Of a DNA stretch of 6,086 nt, positions 5,115 through 6,086 are shown in pieces. Within the stretch, counting starts at the first letter, position 1. Each line of letters opens with the position of its first letter. Under the pieces are notes generated by a model. That model had not been told where the DNA came from. It ran no database searches and saw only the letters and a program-made list of their open reading frames with translations. The position numbers and the translations under genes were made by a program. Source of the stretch: Oscillospiraceae bacterium (GTDB lineage: Bacteria > Bacillota > Clostridia > Oscillospirales > CAG-272); contig WQSD01000077.1 of assembly GCA_009788105.1 (NCBI GenBank), positions 278 through 6,363 on the forward strand, written 5' to 3'.

Positions 5115-6086
5115 GTGACAGAAAAAACTATACGTTCGGCAGCCGCCCACTTCAAGTTTGAGGGCGAGTTCCGAAGTTATTCCATGATAGAAACAGGAAA
5201 TATTAACAACACCTTTATTATTGATTATGTAACAGAAATAGGTGGAGTTCGCCAGTATATTCTGCAAAGGCTTAACACTGATGTTTTCACAAAACCATAT
5301 GATGTTATGGAAAATATCGATCGGGTTACTACTCATATACGCAGAAAGATGCGGGAGCGTGGAATTGACCCGACTAACAGGGTTCTGCGGTGTATTAAGA
5401 CGATTGCAGGTAGCGTACTTCACAGAGATGAAAACGATTTGTTTTGGCGCGCCTATAATGTTATTACCAATACAAAAACATTTTCATCAGCAGAAACTCC
5501 CGAAAGATTTTATAAAGTTGGCTACGCTTTCGGTCAATTCCAGCTTATGTTGTCCGATTTTCCTGCGGAAGATTTGAACGAAACAATCCCTGATTTTCAC
5601 AACACAGCAAAGCGATATGATGCGCTTATGAAAGCCGTGGAGGCCGACCCATGCGGACGGGCAGAATCTGTTGCTGCAGAAATCGAATTTGTCAAGGAAA
5701 GAGAAGAGATTTGCCCCTATCTATGCAACGGCATAAAAAGCGGAAAATTCCCCTTGCGTGTCACCCACAACGACACTAAAATGGACAATATCCTTGTTGA
5801 TGTGACTACCGGTGAGGGGAAGTGCGTTATTGACCTTGATACGGTTATGCCCGGCACAGTGCTGAATGATTTTGGCGATGCTATCCGCTTTGGAGCAGCC
5901 ACTACCGCCGAAGACGACCCTAACCTTGAAAATGTAGGTCTTCGCCTTGATATGTTCGAGGCTTTCACACGTGGATTCATTAAAGGTCTTGCGAATTCTC
6001 TTATTGATGATGAAATTAGAAGTTTCCCCATGGGAGTGCGGGTGCTTACATTCGAGCTTGGCATACGCTTTCTTACGGATTATATC
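5115..6086 (+). CDS. N-acetylhexosamine 1-kinase (NahK)-like phosphotransferase, 3'-truncated by the window
   Basis: Soluble kinase of the aminoglycoside phosphotransferase/choline kinase fold. By resemblance to Bifidobacterium NahK, recalled from memory, it should phosphorylate GlcNAc or GalNAc at the anomeric carbon with ATP. The 324 visible residues run open to the right edge; NahK has about 360, so some 35 are missing. Seen: AAHFKFEG (10-17), the nucleotide loop region ETGNINNTFII (26-36), YILQRLNTDVF (48-58), FGQFQLMLSDF (139-149), the catalytic LRVTHNDTKMDNILVD (214-229) with H218, D220 and N225, and the metal-binding VIDLDTVMPGTVLNDFGDAIRFGA (238-261) with D240 and D242. The order HxDxxxxN then IDxD is that of active kinases in this fold. 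Twenty bases separate it from ftsW, so it is probably in the same transcript. Other possibilities are a GalNAc- or MurNAc-directed anomeric kinase or another small-molecule kinase; the family is fairly sure, the sugar is not. Confidence 0.85.
   Translation, partial: MTEKTIRSAAAHFKFEGEFRSYSMIETGNINNTFIIDYVTEIGGVRQYILQRLNTDVFTKPYDVMENIDRVTTHIRRKMRERGIDPTNRVLRCIKTIAGSVLHRDENDLFWRAYNVITNTKTFSSAETPERFYKVGYAFGQFQLMLSDFPAEDLNETIPDFHNTAKRYDALMKAVEADPCGRAESVAAEIEFVKEREEICPYLCNGIKSGKFPLRVTHNDTKMDNILVDVTTGEGKCVIDLDTVMPGTVLNDFGDAIRFGAATTAEDDPNLENVGLRLDMFEAFTRGFIKGLANSLIDDEIRSFPMGVRVLTFELGIRFLTDYI

Noticed and set aside
4911..5423. Open frame of 170 codons on the - strand across the ftsW-kinase junction
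   Set aside because: It is antisense to two well-supported genes and their spacer, and its translation shows no domain or sensible composition.

Overview
The window lies inside a division and cell wall (dcw) cluster of a Gram-positive bacterium, most likely an anaerobic Clostridia member of the Oscillospiraceae/Ruminococcaceae kind. That placement is an inference from gene order, strong AGGAGG-type ribosome binding sites, short or overlapping spacing and protein style; no rRNA or species marker is present. All real genes are on the + strand and read in one direction, and there is no gene-free stretch longer than about 165 bases.

Layout: (1) 2-946, the C-terminal two thirds of murE, cut by the left edge. 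(2) 947-1111, a 165-base spacer packed with four perfect hairpins (946/947-1082) and closed by a 9-bp inverted repeat, the only clearly non-coding structure here. (3) 1112-2500 murF. (4) 2497-3489 mraY, overlapping murF by four bases (ATGA). (5) 3490-3561, a 72-base spacer with a good ribosome binding site and at most a weak promoter. (6) 3562-5094, an FtsW/RodA/SpoVE-family SEDS protein with an unusually long disordered N-terminal tail. (7) 5115-6086, a GTG-started sugar kinase of the N-acetylhexosamine 1-kinase (NahK) type, cut by the right edge.

The first four proteins form a connected pathway. MurE and MurF build UDP-MurNAc-pentapeptide in the cytoplasm, MraY moves phospho-MurNAc-pentapeptide onto undecaprenyl phosphate to give lipid I, and the SEDS protein polymerises lipid II outside the membrane. 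The usual murD gene between mraY and ftsW is missing at this place. The kinase, 20 bases after ftsW, would make GlcNAc-1-P or GalNAc-1-P, which could feed UDP-GlcNAc to the same pathway; this link is inferred from position only.

The points most worth a second look are the NahK-like kinase in a dcw cluster, the multi-hairpin element between murE and murF, the long tail and apparent Asp-to-Glu change in the SEDS protein, the DNSR variant of the MurE substrate motif, and the absent murD. I do not see a clearly new multi-gene system in the window.
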